A stretch of 64,000 nucleotides of DNA from Thalassotalea agarivorans (GTDB lineage Bacteria; Pseudomonadota; Gammaproteobacteria; Enterobacterales; Alteromonadaceae): the NCBI RefSeq assembly GCF_030295955.1, contig NZ_AP027363.1, forward strand, positions 3,015,046 to 3,079,045, written 5' to 3'. Below the pieces are notes generated by a model, which saw nothing but the letters and a program-made list of their open reading frames with translations, was not told the DNA's origin and made no database searches. Below are positions 30,475 to 40,568 of this stretch, in pieces. Made by a program: the position numbers and the translations under genes. Within the stretch, counting starts at the first letter, position 1. Every line of letters starts with the position of its first letter.

Positions 30475-31407
30475 TTAAAGTTTGCTCATTGCATTCAAGA
30501 TTTGTTGCAAATTATCGCTTGCTTCCATTTTTAGTGTATGCACGTTTGGCCAACTTCTCAGCCAGGTCAATTGACGCTTAGCCAATTGCCTTGTTGCGCA
30601 AACACCACGGAAAATCATTTCTTCGTGGTCGAACTCCCCATCTAGGTATTGCCACATTTGGCGATAACCGACACAGCGAATAGACGGTAAATCTAGATGT
30701 AAGTCCCCTCGCGCCTTTAATTTAACCACTTCTTGCTCAAAATTTTGAGCGATCATTTGGTCAAATCTTAACTCAATACGATCATGCAACACTTTTCGAT
30801 CGTTTGGGATCAAAGCAAATTGTAATACGTCACCGTCTACTTTATCACCTTTTTCTTGAATTAATTGTGACAAGGTGTGTCCGCTTACTCGAAATACTTC
30901 AATTGCTCGAGTTAAACGCTGCGGATCATTGGGATGGATCCGCTCTGCCGATTCAGCATCAAAGCTAGCTAATAGCTCATGCATCGCAGGCCATCCCTTG
31001 TCTTTTGCTTCTTGTTCTATTTCTGCTCGCACTGCTGCATTAGCTTCAGGTAAGTTAGAAATCCCGTCAATAAGACTTTTAAAGTACATCATGGTGCCAC
31101 CCACCAGAATAGGTACCTTACCTTGCGATCTGATGCGCGCTATTTGTGCTAAAGCATCTTTGCAAAACTCTGCTGCCGAATAACTCTCCAATGGATCAAT
31201 CAAATCAATCAATTGATGAGGATACTGCGCTAGCTCTTCCTGTGTTGGTTTAGCTGTTCCAATGTCCATGCCTTTATACACAAGCGCACTATCAACACTT
31301 ACAATTTCACAAGGCAACTGATCATAAAGTTGCATCGCAAGTGCTGTTTTGCCTGAGGCCGTTGGTCCCATAATGGTGACAACAGGAGGAAGTTTCGTTT
31401 TTGCCAT
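30475..31407 (-). CDS. miaA: tRNA dimethylallyltransferase
   Basis: MiaA adds an isopentenyl group to A37 of tRNAs reading UNN codons. The 310-residue protein has the P loop GPTASGKT at residues 14-21, [17 protein letters not shown], and the [12 protein letters not shown] segment. It follows mutL by 20 bp, the usual order. Confidence 0.98.
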   Translation of the reverse strand: MAKTKLPPVVTIMGPTASGKTALAMQLYDQLPCEIVSVDSALVYKGMDIGTAKPTQEELAQYPHQLIDLIDPLESYSAAEFCKDALAQIARIRSQGKVPILVGGTMMYFKSLIDGISNLPEANAAVRAEIEQEAKDKGWPAMHELLASFDAESAERIHPNDPQRLTRAIEVFRVSGHTLSQLIQEKGDKVDGDVLQFALIPNDRKVLHDRIELRFDQMIAQNFEQEVVKLKARGDLHLDLPSIRCVGYRQMWQYLDGEFDHEEMIFRGVCATRQLAKRQLTWLRSWPNVHTLKMEASDNLQQILNAMSKL

Positions 31408-31427
31408 ATTAAATCAATAGCGAACAA

Positions 31428-33221
31428 TTACTTTGTAAAAGCAGATATCGTTGATGTAAGGTCTAAGGGCTGTGAATTCAAGTGTAGTAGTTGATTAAAT
31501 TCTTCACCACCAAGCAAATGAGCTTGTTCAATAAATTTATTGGCACTTAACTCGTCGTCAATTTTTGGTGAAAAAATAAGAGCAAGTGGCTGATACCACT
31601 GACTTTCTTGAGCTTCATCAAGGGTGAGCAATTGCGAGACAAATTGCAAAAACAATTCGCTCACATTTTTTTCACGAATGGCCGCAGGTACATGGGTTAT
31701 CTTTACTTTTTTACTTTGCGTCGTGGTTTCATAATCAAAACCTATATGTGCAAACATTGCTTGCTGCGCGCATACAAACGAAAAAGCTTGTGCAGACAAA
31801 GTCATTGTTACGGGCAATAGAAGCGGCTGACTCACAAACCCTTGCGACCAACGCTGAGCAATATCTTTTTCGGTTACAGCCAAGGCTAATCCGTTTAAAT
31901 CAGTTAAATGAACACCTGCACTCAACGTAGTAATGATGAAGTGTGGCGGATAATAAACGTAGTTAGGTAAGGCCTCGTTCGTCACTGCAACAGGCTTAGG
32001 CTGATGTTCGGCTATTGCTGGACTATCCGCTTTACCTTGTAGTAGCTGTTGATACACTTGCGCTGCCTTCGTCGACATCGTATTGCTTTGACCATACAAG
32101 TGTTTTGCTTGCTGGCCTGACGGCGTTACTCGCGCTAACTCTTGTTGATACTGCCTACCTGACTGAATAGGCGCTTCAACATATGGCGCTGCAACGGTTT
32201 CTGGTTGAGAAAATTCACTTGTTAATGACGGCGCTAAAGCTCGATGACAAACTGAATAGATAAAGTCATGTACATAACGCGCTTGATGGAACCTGACCTC
32301 ATGCTTCGCTGGATGCACATTGACATCAACTTCCCGCACATCCAAATCTAAATACAAAATAAACGCAGGATACATGTCAGATGGCAATAACTCATCATAG
32401 GCTTGACGGATAGCATGGTTGATTAGCTTGTCCCGCATCATGCGACCATTGACATAGCTATAGCACAAATCATTTTGCGATCTGGCAAAACTTGGCGCTG
32501 CTATCCAGCCGCTTAAAGTTAAGCCATCATGCTGGCAGTTTATTTCAATGGCATTGTCGATAAAACCGTTACCACATATTTGCCCAATTCTTTTTTGACG
32601 CTGCTGTGTATTAGCCGCCTGACGAAATTGCTTAACTGTTTTACCATTGTGGATAAGGGTAAATGCTACGTCCATGCGAGCAAGTGCTATCCGCTTAATC
32701 ACTTCTTCAATATGGCTAAATTCTGTTTTTTCTGTACGTAAAAATTTGCGACGAGCCGGTGTATTAAAAAACAAATCTTGAACATCAATTGAAGTACCAT
32801 CTGGATGCGCAGCTGGCGACACTTTAACCGCCATATCGCGACCAAACGCTTGTGCTTGCCAAGCCGCGGACTGTTTTTCGGGCTTTGACGTCAAGGTTAA
32901 ACGCGCTACCGAGGAGATACTCGCTAATGCCTCACCCCTAAACCCTAAACTTGCAATACCTTCTAGATCGTCAAAATCTTTAATTTTGCTGGTAGCATGA
33001 CGGCTTAACGCTAAAACAAGTTCGTCTTTATCGATTCCACAACCGTCATCCGTAATTTTGATGCGTTTTGCACCACCTTTATCAATGGTTACCGTAATGT
33101 GCTTTGCGCCAGCATCTAAACTATTTTCTACAAGTTCTTTAACGACAGAAGCTGGGCGCTCAACAACCTCGCCGGCTGCGATTTGGTTAGCAAGGCGAGT
33201 GGGTAATATCGCTATGGACAC
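31428..33221 (-). CDS. mutL: DNA mismatch repair protein MutL
   Basis: MutL links MutS mismatch recognition to MutH nicking and UvrD unwinding. The 597 residues show the GHKL ATPase motifs [17 protein letters not shown] and [11 protein letters not shown], then a Gln/Ala-rich linker (about 340-420) and a C-terminal dimerisation domain. I find no DQHA(X)2E(X)4E endonuclease motif in the C-terminus, as in Dam/MutH-type gammaproteobacteria. This fits the dam gene at the left end of the window. Confidence 0.97.
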   Translation of the reverse strand: MSIAILPTRLANQIAAGEVVERPASVVKELVENSLDAGAKHITVTIDKGGAKRIKITDDGCGIDKDELVLALSRHATSKIKDFDDLEGIASLGFRGEALASISSVARLTLTSKPEKQSAAWQAQAFGRDMAVKVSPAAHPDGTSIDVQDLFFNTPARRKFLRTEKTEFSHIEEVIKRIALARMDVAFTLIHNGKTVKQFRQAANTQQRQKRIGQICGNGFIDNAIEINCQHDGLTLSGWIAAPSFARSQNDLCYSYVNGRMMRDKLINHAIRQAYDELLPSDMYPAFILYLDLDVREVDVNVHPAKHEVRFHQARYVHDFIYSVCHRALAPSLTSEFSQPETVAAPYVEAPIQSGRQYQQELARVTPSGQQAKHLYGQSNTMSTKAAQVYQQLLQGKADSPAIAEHQPKPVAVTNEALPNYVYYPPHFIITTLSAGVHLTDLNGLALAVTEKDIAQRWSQGFVSQPLLLPVTMTLSAQAFSFVCAQQAMFAHIGFDYETTTQSKKVKITHVPAAIREKNVSELFLQFVSQLLTLDEAQESQWYQPLALIFSPKIDDELSANKFIEQAHLLGGEEFNQLLHLNSQPLDLTSTISAFTK

Positions 33222-33226
33222 GTCAT

Positions 33227-34546
33227 TTATCCTGCGCGTGGAATTTTTAAGGTTTGGCCAATACGTAAAGTGTTTCCACTTAAATTGTTCGCCGATTTAA
33301 TTGAACTGACTGAGGTGTTGTACCTTTGAGCAAGGACAGACAAGGAATCACCGCTTCGCACTTTATGTTTACGGTAGCCGATGGTTGCGTAATAGGTTCC
33401 TGCGATCGGGTACTCCATAAAATAAGATTGAATACCGTTAAACATCGCTTGCGCTAAGCGCTGCTGATGTTTAGACCACATTAAGTTTTTTTCTTCATTG
33501 TGGTTAGAAATAAAACCAACCTCGACCAGAATCGAAGGAATATCAGATGATTTAAGCACCGCTAAACTTTTATATTGCGGCGTTTTTTTATGCATCTTAG
33601 TAATTTTTTTAAGCTCTGCAATAACGTCTGTTGCCATCGATATGCTGGCACTAAGCGAATGATTTTGTTTTAAATCACCTAGCATTAACGCCAAACTGTC
33701 GTCTTGGGTATTTTTAATGACTTCACCGCCGCCACCTAGTAATTCTGAGTTTCTTTGGCGGTTATCTAACCAACGGGCAAGCTCAGATTCCGCGCGTCTG
33801 TTAGATACAACCCAAACTGAAGCACCACTTGGTTGTGGTGTTCTGAATGCATCAGCATGTATCGATACAAAAAAGTCGACTCGTTTATTACGGGCAATTT
33901 CAGTGCGCTTATCTAAGTTGACGTAGTAGTCACCATCACGGATCATCACCGCTTTGAGACCTTTCTCTGCATTGATTAATTTTTCTAGCCTACGTGCAAC
34001 AGCAAGCGTGACGCGTTTTTCATACGTGCCTTTGTAACCAATAGAGCCCGGATCTTCACCACCGTGACCAGCATCGATGGCCACAATAATGTCGCGTTTG
34101 TTGTTTGGTGGCGCTTTAACGACTGGCGCCGTTGGTTTGTTTTTATCATACAAGTCAACGACTAAGCGGTCCCCATATTGACCTGCCGGCTGCAGCGCAA
34201 ATACGTTGACCTTATATTCATCTTTTAGCTCTACTACGATTCGAGAAGTGCTTTTTATTTTATGTGTGCTGGTGCGAATTAACTTTATGCGAGGGTCGTT
34301 AGCTACTGCATTTTTTAAGGCAGCGATATTTTTACTGTCTTTGAAATCTAATACTAAACGCTGAGGGGATTTTAATGAGAAATAAGAATATTTAGTATTT
34401 TTACTTAAATCGAAAACGATTCTTGTATGATCAGGCGCAGGCCAAACACGCACTCCTTCAATTTCAGATTGCGCAAATGACGTGGGTATCACCAAGATAC
34501 CTAGCAATAACCCAATAAGTGGTTTTAATAGCCCCTTATTCCACAT
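33227..34546 (-). CDS. amiB: N-acetylmuramoyl-L-alanine amidase AmiB-type
   Basis: This periplasmic amidase cleaves septal peptidoglycan during cell separation. The 439 residues show a signal peptide (to about 25), an AMIN domain (about 28-130) for septal targeting, an Amidase_3 catalytic domain ([15 protein letters not shown], ... SIHADAF, ... [12 protein letters not shown]), and a C-terminal LysM domain (about 394-437, [16 protein letters not shown]). One LysM repeat is visible. It lies in the conserved tsaE-amiB-mutL order. Confidence 0.96.
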   Translation of the reverse strand: MWNKGLLKPLIGLLLGILVIPTSFAQSEIEGVRVWPAPDHTRIVFDLSKNTKYSYFSLKSPQRLVLDFKDSKNIAALKNAVANDPRIKLIRTSTHKIKSTSRIVVELKDEYKVNVFALQPAGQYGDRLVVDLYDKNKPTAPVVKAPPNNKRDIIVAIDAGHGGEDPGSIGYKGTYEKRVTLAVARRLEKLINAEKGLKAVMIRDGDYYVNLDKRTEIARNKRVDFFVSIHADAFRTPQPSGASVWVVSNRRAESELARWLDNRQRNSELLGGGGEVIKNTQDDSLALMLGDLKQNHSLSASISMATDVIAELKKITKMHKKTPQYKSLAVLKSSDIPSILVEVGFISNHNEEKNLMWSKHQQRLAQAMFNGIQSYFMEYPIAGTYYATIGYRKHKVRSGDSLSVLAQRYNTSVSSIKSANNLSGNTLRIGQTLKIPRAG

Positions 34547-34556
34547 GGTATTACCC

Positions 34557-35030
34557 TTAATCCCTCTTTAAATAATCTACCAAGTTTTCGCCCCGTGTAG
34601 TTTGAGCGATAATTTCGACACTTCTTTTGGTGTCTTCATATGCTATGTTAATCGTTACGTCAGCATTAGCCAAGATCCCTTCGCCTTTTTCTGGCCATTC
34701 AATAAAACAACAGCTGTTTTCACTGAAGTAATCACGTATACCCATAAATTCCAACTCTTCGGGATCCGCCAAGCGATACAAATCAAAATGATAAACTTGC
34801 CATTGCCCTAGATCATAAGGTTCCACAAGTGTATAGGTTGGACTTTTAACATGCCCTTCATGCCCCATACCTTGCACAAATCCACGTGTCATCGTGGTTT
34901 TACCTGCACCTAAATCGCCATTCAAATAAGCAACAAATCCTTGATCAAAATGTTTAACGGCATCTGCCATCTTGCGCCCTAAAGCGACAGTATCTTGCTC
35001 ATCTTGTAAAAGTCGGTGTAAGTTGGCCAT
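34557..35030 (-). CDS. tsaE: tRNA t6A synthesis ATPase TsaE
   Basis: TsaE is the ATPase that works with TsaB and TsaD in making N6-threonylcarbamoyl-adenosine at A37 of ANN-decoding tRNAs. The 157-residue protein has a Walker A motif GDLGAGKTT at about 38-46, SPTYTLVEPY, and FDLYRLADPEELEFMG. It follows nnrD by 33 bp. Confidence 0.97.
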   Translation of the reverse strand: MANLHRLLQDEQDTVALGRKMADAVKHFDQGFVAYLNGDLGAGKTTMTRGFVQGMGHEGHVKSPTYTLVEPYDLGQWQVYHFDLYRLADPEELEFMGIRDYFSENSCCFIEWPEKGEGILANADVTINIAYEDTKRSVEIIAQTTRGENLVDYLKRD

Positions 35031-35063
35031 AGTTCATTCATGTATTACTTGTTAGTCTTCATT

Positions 35064-36572
35064 TTAAGGTAAAAGTTGCGGCAATGTCACAAATAAATCA
35101 CTTGCCAATAAACTTGATTCGCTCTTATTTGTCACCGCAAGGTCTGCAGATCTACCATGTAAATAAACAGCTGTGCGCACTGCATCTAGCACTGGTATGG
35201 GCTGCAATAACATGGTTGCAATTATGCCACTTAGCACATCCCCCATTCCGCCACTAGCCATACCTGGATTACCTGTTTTATTAATCCATATCGTTTTTCC
35301 GTCTGAAATCAAACTACCAGGCCCTTTTAGCACACAAACGCAATGGTATTGTTGCGCAATTTGCTTCACTGCTTCAAAACGATGAGTTTCAATCCAGTCT
35401 ACTGTTGTATCGAGCAGCTGAGATGCTTCAGCAGCATGTGGTGTCAGTACCCATGTTTGCGCTTCTCTTGCTTTACCATTCAAGTACTTTAGTGCATCCG
35501 CATCTATAACTAGCGTTTTCTCAGAAGACGTTACAAACTTAACCAGAGACTGACTGTGTTGTTCCTCACCAAGCCCCGGGCCAATGACTACTGTGCGAGC
35601 TTTTTTCCAACTAATATGATGCACCAGTGCTTCTTCTTGAAAGGGCGCGAGCATTAGTTCTGGTCGCCCATCAAGCAGAATATTTCGATTCATATGATCG
35701 CTAGCAACCGCTACACAACCAGCACCAGCAATTAAGGCAGCTTCACTGGTTAGGCGAATTGCCCCTGGCATGTATTCACTCCCGCCAATAGCAAGCACAA
35801 AGCCCGCATCACCTTTATGTACTGACTGCGATCTTGGCGCTAAAGTCGGCTGATTGTGGTCATGGCTTAACTTCACAGTACTTGAAAACATAGCTTCAAA
35901 TTTATCTTTAACGCCCAACCCAGCAAAATGAAATTGCCCGACAAAATCAGCCGCTATTCCAGTTAGCAACCCTTGTTTGAGCGCAATAAAGCTTATGGTA
36001 TGTTGCGCCTTTATTGCGCCATTTGCGACTTCGCCCGTTGTGGCATTAACACCTGAAGGGGTATCGAGGCTTACGGCTATAGCGTCAACGTGATTAAACA
36101 AAGAAAACCAATTCTCATATTGGCTTTTAATAGCGCCGTTAAAACCTATACCAAAGACTGCGTCTACTTTAATGTCATATCGACTTTTAATGTCACCAAT
36201 ATCGAGCGATTTGGAGAGCAAATCATCATAAAGGGTTAAATGTTTACTATTCAATGCTTGCAGTGTTTGCAGGGCTTTTTTGGCTTCACCTTGATACTCA
36301 GACAATGGTGTTAAACAGAGCAAATCAACGTGGATACCTTGTTGCAATGCGTGACGCGCCAAAACCAAACCATCTCCGCCATTATTGCCTTTTCCACAAA
36401 GGATTAAATATCGCGAAGCATTGGGCTGTAATGTTAAACACATTTCAAATGCGGCAAGTCCAGCAAGAGACATCAATTCATACAGGTCAATATCAAGCGC
36501 TTGCGCGAGCTCGCGCTCATACGCCAGAACTTGTGTCGCTGAATAGCATTGCTGTGGTAAACTTTGCGTCAT
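35064..36572 (-). CDS. nnrD: Bifunctional NAD(P)H-hydrate epimerase / dehydratase
   Basis: This protein repairs hydrated NAD(P)H. The N-terminal epimerase (NnrE/YjeF_N, residues 1 to about 220) contains LCGKGNNGGDGLVLARH. The C-terminal ADP-dependent dehydratase (NnrD/carbohydrate-kinase-like, about 235-500) contains GPGLGEE and NPGMASGGMGDVLSG. The 502 residues fit the fused YjeF of E. coli. Only 26 bp separate it from the divergent queG, so their promoters probably lie within each other's 5' ends. Confidence 0.96.
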   Translation of the reverse strand: MTQSLPQQCYSATQVLAYERELAQALDIDLYELMSLAGLAAFEMCLTLQPNASRYLILCGKGNNGGDGLVLARHALQQGIHVDLLCLTPLSEYQGEAKKALQTLQALNSKHLTLYDDLLSKSLDIGDIKSRYDIKVDAVFGIGFNGAIKSQYENWFSLFNHVDAIAVSLDTPSGVNATTGEVANGAIKAQHTISFIALKQGLLTGIAADFVGQFHFAGLGVKDKFEAMFSSTVKLSHDHNQPTLAPRSQSVHKGDAGFVLAIGGSEYMPGAIRLTSEAALIAGAGCVAVASDHMNRNILLDGRPELMLAPFQEEALVHHISWKKARTVVIGPGLGEEQHSQSLVKFVTSSEKTLVIDADALKYLNGKAREAQTWVLTPHAAEASQLLDTTVDWIETHRFEAVKQIAQQYHCVCVLKGPGSLISDGKTIWINKTGNPGMASGGMGDVLSGIIATMLLQPIPVLDAVRTAVYLHGRSADLAVTNKSESSLLASDLFVTLPQLLP

Positions 36573-36598
36573 AACAACTTGTCTTTACTTACATTATT

Positions 36599-37738
36599 GT
36601 GGCCGAACCTACTATCAACTATCAGCAATTGGCAGAAAAAATCAAGTCCTGGGGCGAGGAACTTGGATTTGCTGGTGTGGGTATTTGTGGTATCGATTTA
36701 GCAGAACACGAAAAGCCTTTACTTGATTGGCTCGACAATAATTACCATGGCAGCATGGATTACATGGCAAGACATGGTCTGATGCGAGCGCGCGCTTATG
36801 AGCTTGTGCCTGGTACACTTCGCGTTGTTAGTGTGCGCATGAATTACCTGCCTGAAGGTGCTAAATTCGCCCAAACATTAAAGCAGCCCGACAAAGCTTA
36901 CGTCAGCCGTTATGCACTTGGTCGAGACTATCACAAGTTAATGCGCAAGCGATTGAAGCAACTGGGCGAAAAAATTAAGTCGCATTGTGCAAGTTTCAAT
37001 TACCGTCCTTTCGTTGACTCCGCGCCTGTATTAGAAAGGCCACTAGCGGAAAATGCTGGGCTAGGTTGGGTTGGCAAACACAGTTTAGTCATTGACGAAA
37101 AATCTGGCTCTTGGTTTTTTCTTGGCGAATTACTCGTAGATATTCCACTGCCAGTAGATACTAAACCAGAAAATAAATGTGGTAGCTGCGTTGCTTGTAT
37201 GACAATTTGCCCCACCGGAGCCATTGTTGAACCATATGTGGTCGATGCTCGAAAGTGTATTTCTTACCTAACCATCGAACACAAAGGCGTTATTGATGAA
37301 GCGCTACGGCCATTGATGGGAAATAGAATATATGGCTGCGATGATTGCCAACTCATTTGTCCTTGGAATAAATACGCAAGCTTATCGAATGAGAGCGATT
37401 TTCAGTCTCGTCATAACCTTGATAACAGCAACCTTCTCGATTTATTTGCCTTTGATGAGCCAACCTTCATGAAAACATTTGAAGGCTCTCCCATTAGGCG
37501 TATTGGTATCGATGCATGGCATCGTAATATTGCCATAGCATTAGGCAACGCCCCCTACCAACAAGAAGTTGTTGACGCACTCGAACAAAAACTCTCTCAA
37601 TGCAGCGATTTAGTCGCTGAACACGTGACTTGGGCTTTGCATCAGCAACACAAAAAGGCAACGTTGGTGGTTGAACCAAAACGCCAAACTTTACGGCTTA
37701 TACGTGCCGTTGAAAAGGGCCTACCCCGCGATGCGTGA
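36599..37738 (+). CDS. queG: Epoxyqueuosine reductase QueG
   Basis: QueG carries out the last step of queuosine synthesis in tRNA and uses cobalamin and two [4Fe-4S] clusters. Start is GTG. The 379-residue protein has the YHGSMDYMARH motif, two ferredoxin-type clusters (CGSCVACMTICPTGA and CDDCQLICPWNKY), and a C-terminal HEAT-like part. It is divergent from nnrD as in E. coli. Confidence 0.97.
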   Translation: MAEPTINYQQLAEKIKSWGEELGFAGVGICGIDLAEHEKPLLDWLDNNYHGSMDYMARHGLMRARAYELVPGTLRVVSVRMNYLPEGAKFAQTLKQPDKAYVSRYALGRDYHKLMRKRLKQLGEKIKSHCASFNYRPFVDSAPVLERPLAENAGLGWVGKHSLVIDEKSGSWFFLGELLVDIPLPVDTKPENKCGSCVACMTICPTGAIVEPYVVDARKCISYLTIEHKGVIDEALRPLMGNRIYGCDDCQLICPWNKYASLSNESDFQSRHNLDNSNLLDLFAFDEPTFMKTFEGSPIRRIGIDAWHRNIAIALGNAPYQQEVVDALEQKLSQCSDLVAEHVTWALHQQHKKATLVVEPKRQTLRLIRAVEKGLPRDA

Positions 37739-37766
37739 TTACGACAGTTTCCGTGTCGAAAGCTAG

Positions 37767-39344
37767 TTAGATGGCTTTCGCGTAGGCCACAAGGTCCGCT
37801 AAGTTTGCCTGCAATCGCTCAAAAAATTCTTCGTTGATGTGCGCCTGATGAACAACCATTTCATCTAGCGTTGTTTGTAGCTGACCCGCCGCCATAATAT
37901 GCGCGACAACAAGCATATCATTTAAGACATCCTTTACTTGTTTCGCATCTTCTTGCTGCCAATATTTTCTTAAGCGCTCGATATCATTGGATAGTTGTTT
38001 CGGGTATTCAAGCAACATCATCGAAGCCAGTTCAGCGCTGCCCTGATTTGCTATAAATTGCTCAAAATCAAAAGGCTGCTCATCCAACTGTTTTTCTATC
38101 GTTTTGTTTTCATTATCTTCTGACGCTTGCTTAGCTTGCTCTGAAAAAGCTTCGTTGCTGATGACAGATAACGCAGGTTTGTCGCTAACAAACCTTTGCT
38201 GCTCTCTATACTTGGATAACAGTAACTGCTTCTGTTCTTTTTCACTTTCCAGCGCAGTTTCTAACCGGTCGACATGTCGTTGTAATTTGCTCGCAACTTC
38301 ACCTTGATTTGACAAGTCTTGTTCTAACGCCGCTATAACACCCTGTTGTTCAAGTGCTTTGTGCTGCTCTGCCGCAATTTTATTATTGGCATTAACGGTA
38401 AACTTCACACTTTGTGAAATTTGCCACGCCAATAGTAACCACAGCACGATAAAGATAAAAACAAACGCCAGCAATACATACCCTATATCAAAGCCCAATG
38501 TAGTTTCCAACAAGTCCAACATGGGTGAGGATGGTGCTGCTAGGTAACTTGGTTGCGTATCGAATAGCGTGTTTTCAAGCAGTAAAACATTACTCAAGTA
38601 TGGCTGTGCGATTCGAATGTAGCCTCGCCATTTGCCTACGATATTGTATTGCTGTTTGATACGGCTTTCTGTGTCTTGATAAGCTGCACGAAACTGCGCG
38701 GTAACACCGGGGCGCGCTAAAATAGCCTGATATTGATTTTGAACTTGCTGAAATTTCTGCTCGAGCCGCGTTATTTGATCGCCGCTGGTATGCACAGATA
38801 GATTGCTAACATGCCATTGCAACTGCTCAACATATAGCAAAGCTTGCTGTAGTTGTATTTGCAAACGCTGTGCAGATGATGAGGCACTTTTGATGCTCGT
38901 TTGCTGTAATTGCGTTTGAACATAAAGTTCAGACAGGGCAGCGTTGACGTCGATTTTTAGTTGCTGATTTACCTTGCCTGCCTGCACTAAACGATTAATC
39001 AGCGCTTTCGTTTTCGTATAGCCAAAGTAGTTTCTCAAACTTGTATCTAGGGTCAGCCTACCTTGGCTTGCAAGTAAAAATGAAGAAATTTGCTGATGGT
39101 ATTCCTGCCAGTCTTTATTTGGTTGAGACGCCAGCATGTCATTTATTGCGCGTAAGGTTTTTCTAAACGCTTGGTAGTCACTTTCAGCATGAATAATTGA
39201 TTTTTTATCAGGAGAAGTATGCCATGAAGACTGCGTTTGAAAGTTACTAACAAACAAAAACGCGTAGCCAATAATCAGCATAGTTACTAGCAAGATAGCG
39301 ATTGCTAAGGAGCGTAGATAAAAATGCCGACGTATGTTGTTCAT
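37767..39344 (-). CDS. Membrane coiled-coil protein with possible degenerate Hpt domain
   Basis: I do not recognise this 525-residue protein. It has an N-terminal membrane helix (about 13-35) and a Gln-rich helical periplasmic region to about 275. A second membrane helix follows at about 290-312, then a cytoplasmic coiled coil (about 325-385). The C-terminal helical region (about 430-525) resembles the four-helix Hpt fold, but a His does not sit at the expected place in the AHIMAAGQLQ segment. The topology is like that of a sensor kinase without catalytic domains. It follows hemY by 39 bp in the same direction, with a hairpin between. A scaffold or signalling role is only a guess. Confidence 0.75.
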   Translation of the reverse strand: MNNIRRHFYLRSLAIAILLVTMLIIGYAFLFVSNFQTQSSWHTSPDKKSIIHAESDYQAFRKTLRAINDMLASQPNKDWQEYHQQISSFLLASQGRLTLDTSLRNYFGYTKTKALINRLVQAGKVNQQLKIDVNAALSELYVQTQLQQTSIKSASSSAQRLQIQLQQALLYVEQLQWHVSNLSVHTSGDQITRLEQKFQQVQNQYQAILARPGVTAQFRAAYQDTESRIKQQYNIVGKWRGYIRIAQPYLSNVLLLENTLFDTQPSYLAAPSSPMLDLLETTLGFDIGYVLLAFVFIFIVLWLLLAWQISQSVKFTVNANNKIAAEQHKALEQQGVIAALEQDLSNQGEVASKLQRHVDRLETALESEKEQKQLLLSKYREQQRFVSDKPALSVISNEAFSEQAKQASEDNENKTIEKQLDEQPFDFEQFIANQGSAELASMMLLEYPKQLSNDIERLRKYWQQEDAKQVKDVLNDMLVVAHIMAAGQLQTTLDEMVVHQAHINEEFFERLQANLADLVAYAKAI

Positions 39345-39356
39345 AGTTCCTCCGAG

Positions 39357-39380
39357 TTAATCCTCAACCCCGAGGATTAA
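39357..39380 (-). other. Hairpin between hemY and the downstream membrane protein gene
   Basis: A perfect 9-bp stem (TTAATCCTC / GAGGATTAA) with loop AACCCC sits 3 bp after the hemY stop and 12 bp before the next start codon, next to its GGAGGAAC ribosome site. No T run follows on the minus strand, so it is not a standard terminator. It could set mRNA stability or access to the next ribosome site. Confidence 0.55.
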
Positions 39381-39383
39381 CCA

Positions 39384-40568
39384 TTATTTTTTTGCTGCCA
39401 ACGCGTTGTATGCCTCAGCATGTCTATTTTGTTGTGCTAGCGCTTTTGCTATCGCATCATAGTCTTGCGAAAGTGGCTTAACATCCGATTGATTAAAAAT
39501 GCTATTGAATGCTTTCTCTGCCGTATCCCATTGCTCTGTAGCAAGCGCTAAGTGCCCCATGCATCTTAACCATTTAGTGCTTTTAGGGTCTTTACTTAAA
39601 TGCTTCTGCACAACCTGCATCAACGGTTCTGCACTTGCATTCGGAAGCGTGACAATCTGTTGCAAAAATCGATCAGACGCATCACTTTTCACAATAGGTA
39701 GCAATACATCTGTTAATTGATCCGATATTTTATGTTTAGCCAATATCTGACAATAACTCAACACCATCATTTCCCTATTTTTAACCTTTCTAGGTAAGGT
39801 GCTGAAAAAGTTAACTAATGCGTTTTTGTCCTGTTGAATTAATATTTCTTCAAAGGCTCCGTAATAGGCAACTTTTTCCCAATGTTGAAGTGTATTGTCA
39901 CTGATCTCTTTTTGTTTTCTTGCCAACGCGATGTGTGACACGGCGGTTTGATAGCGCTTTTCAATTAAACATAGATCAATTTCTTGGGTAAGCAATCTGT
40001 AATCGTGACCTAGTTGTTTATGATGTTCGTCCAACAGTGCACGAGCCTCTTCTAGCGCATCAGCGTTAATAAGCAGTTTTGCCTGAACAATGATTGCATC
40101 TAGCCCCGTAACTTTTAACGAGTCACGCATTTTTTGCACCTGCTCTACGTAATGTTTTGCGTTGGTACGTTCATTCTGTTTTTGTGCTGCATCTGCCGCC
40201 ATTAAATAGGCACTTTGCTCAAACTGCGATTTTTCTGCGCTACGCACTAAAAGATGTTCGGCATTAACATTGTCTTGCAATATATAGGCTGCTACGCCTT
40301 TGTTGAAATCTCTGCGTGCGCGGCGTTGACCTGCAAACACGACTTTATTCCACGCGCCAAAGCTCAAAGTCAAACCATGTCGTAATAAGCGCAATACGAT
40401 AAGAAAAAGCAGTAATACAAAAATGAGCATAATTGCCGCATATACAACGGTCGTTTCATAGGTTGTATTACCCATTGCAACAAGGACATAGCCTTTTTCA
40501 CCAATTAAAATAGGTGCAAGTGCAACTAGGACTAGAAAGAACACGACCCATAAAAAGGCTTTAATCAT
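39384..40568 (-). CDS. hemY: Heme biosynthesis-associated TPR protein HemY
   Basis: HemY is an inner-membrane protein encoded with the early heme genes, and its exact role is unsettled. The 394 residues show two hydrophobic helices at the N-terminus (about 3-22 and 43-63), then the conserved FGAWNKVVFAGQRRARRDFNKG region and TPR-like helical repeats to the end. The start overlaps the hemX stop in an ATGA. This is not the Bacillus protoporphyrinogen oxidase of the same name. Confidence 0.92.
   Translation of the reverse strand: MIKAFLWVVFFLVLVALAPILIGEKGYVLVAMGNTTYETTVVYAAIMLIFVLLLFLIVLRLLRHGLTLSFGAWNKVVFAGQRRARRDFNKGVAAYILQDNVNAEHLLVRSAEKSQFEQSAYLMAADAAQKQNERTNAKHYVEQVQKMRDSLKVTGLDAIIVQAKLLINADALEEARALLDEHHKQLGHDYRLLTQEIDLCLIEKRYQTAVSHIALARKQKEISDNTLQHWEKVAYYGAFEEILIQQDKNALVNFFSTLPRKVKNREMMVLSYCQILAKHKISDQLTDVLLPIVKSDASDRFLQQIVTLPNASAEPLMQVVQKHLSKDPKSTKWLRCMGHLALATEQWDTAEKAFNSIFNQSDVKPLSQDYDAIAKALAQQNRHAEAYNALAAKK

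Noticed and set aside
30288-32430. TGTCCC hexamers in hfq and mutL as REP copies
   Set aside because: Only the six-base core matches, which is expected several times by chance in 64 kb.
37757-37780. Hairpin CGAAAGC / GCTTTCG as a terminator between queG and the convergent gene
   Set aside because: The 7-bp stem overlaps the stop of the minus-strand gene and has no T run on either side.
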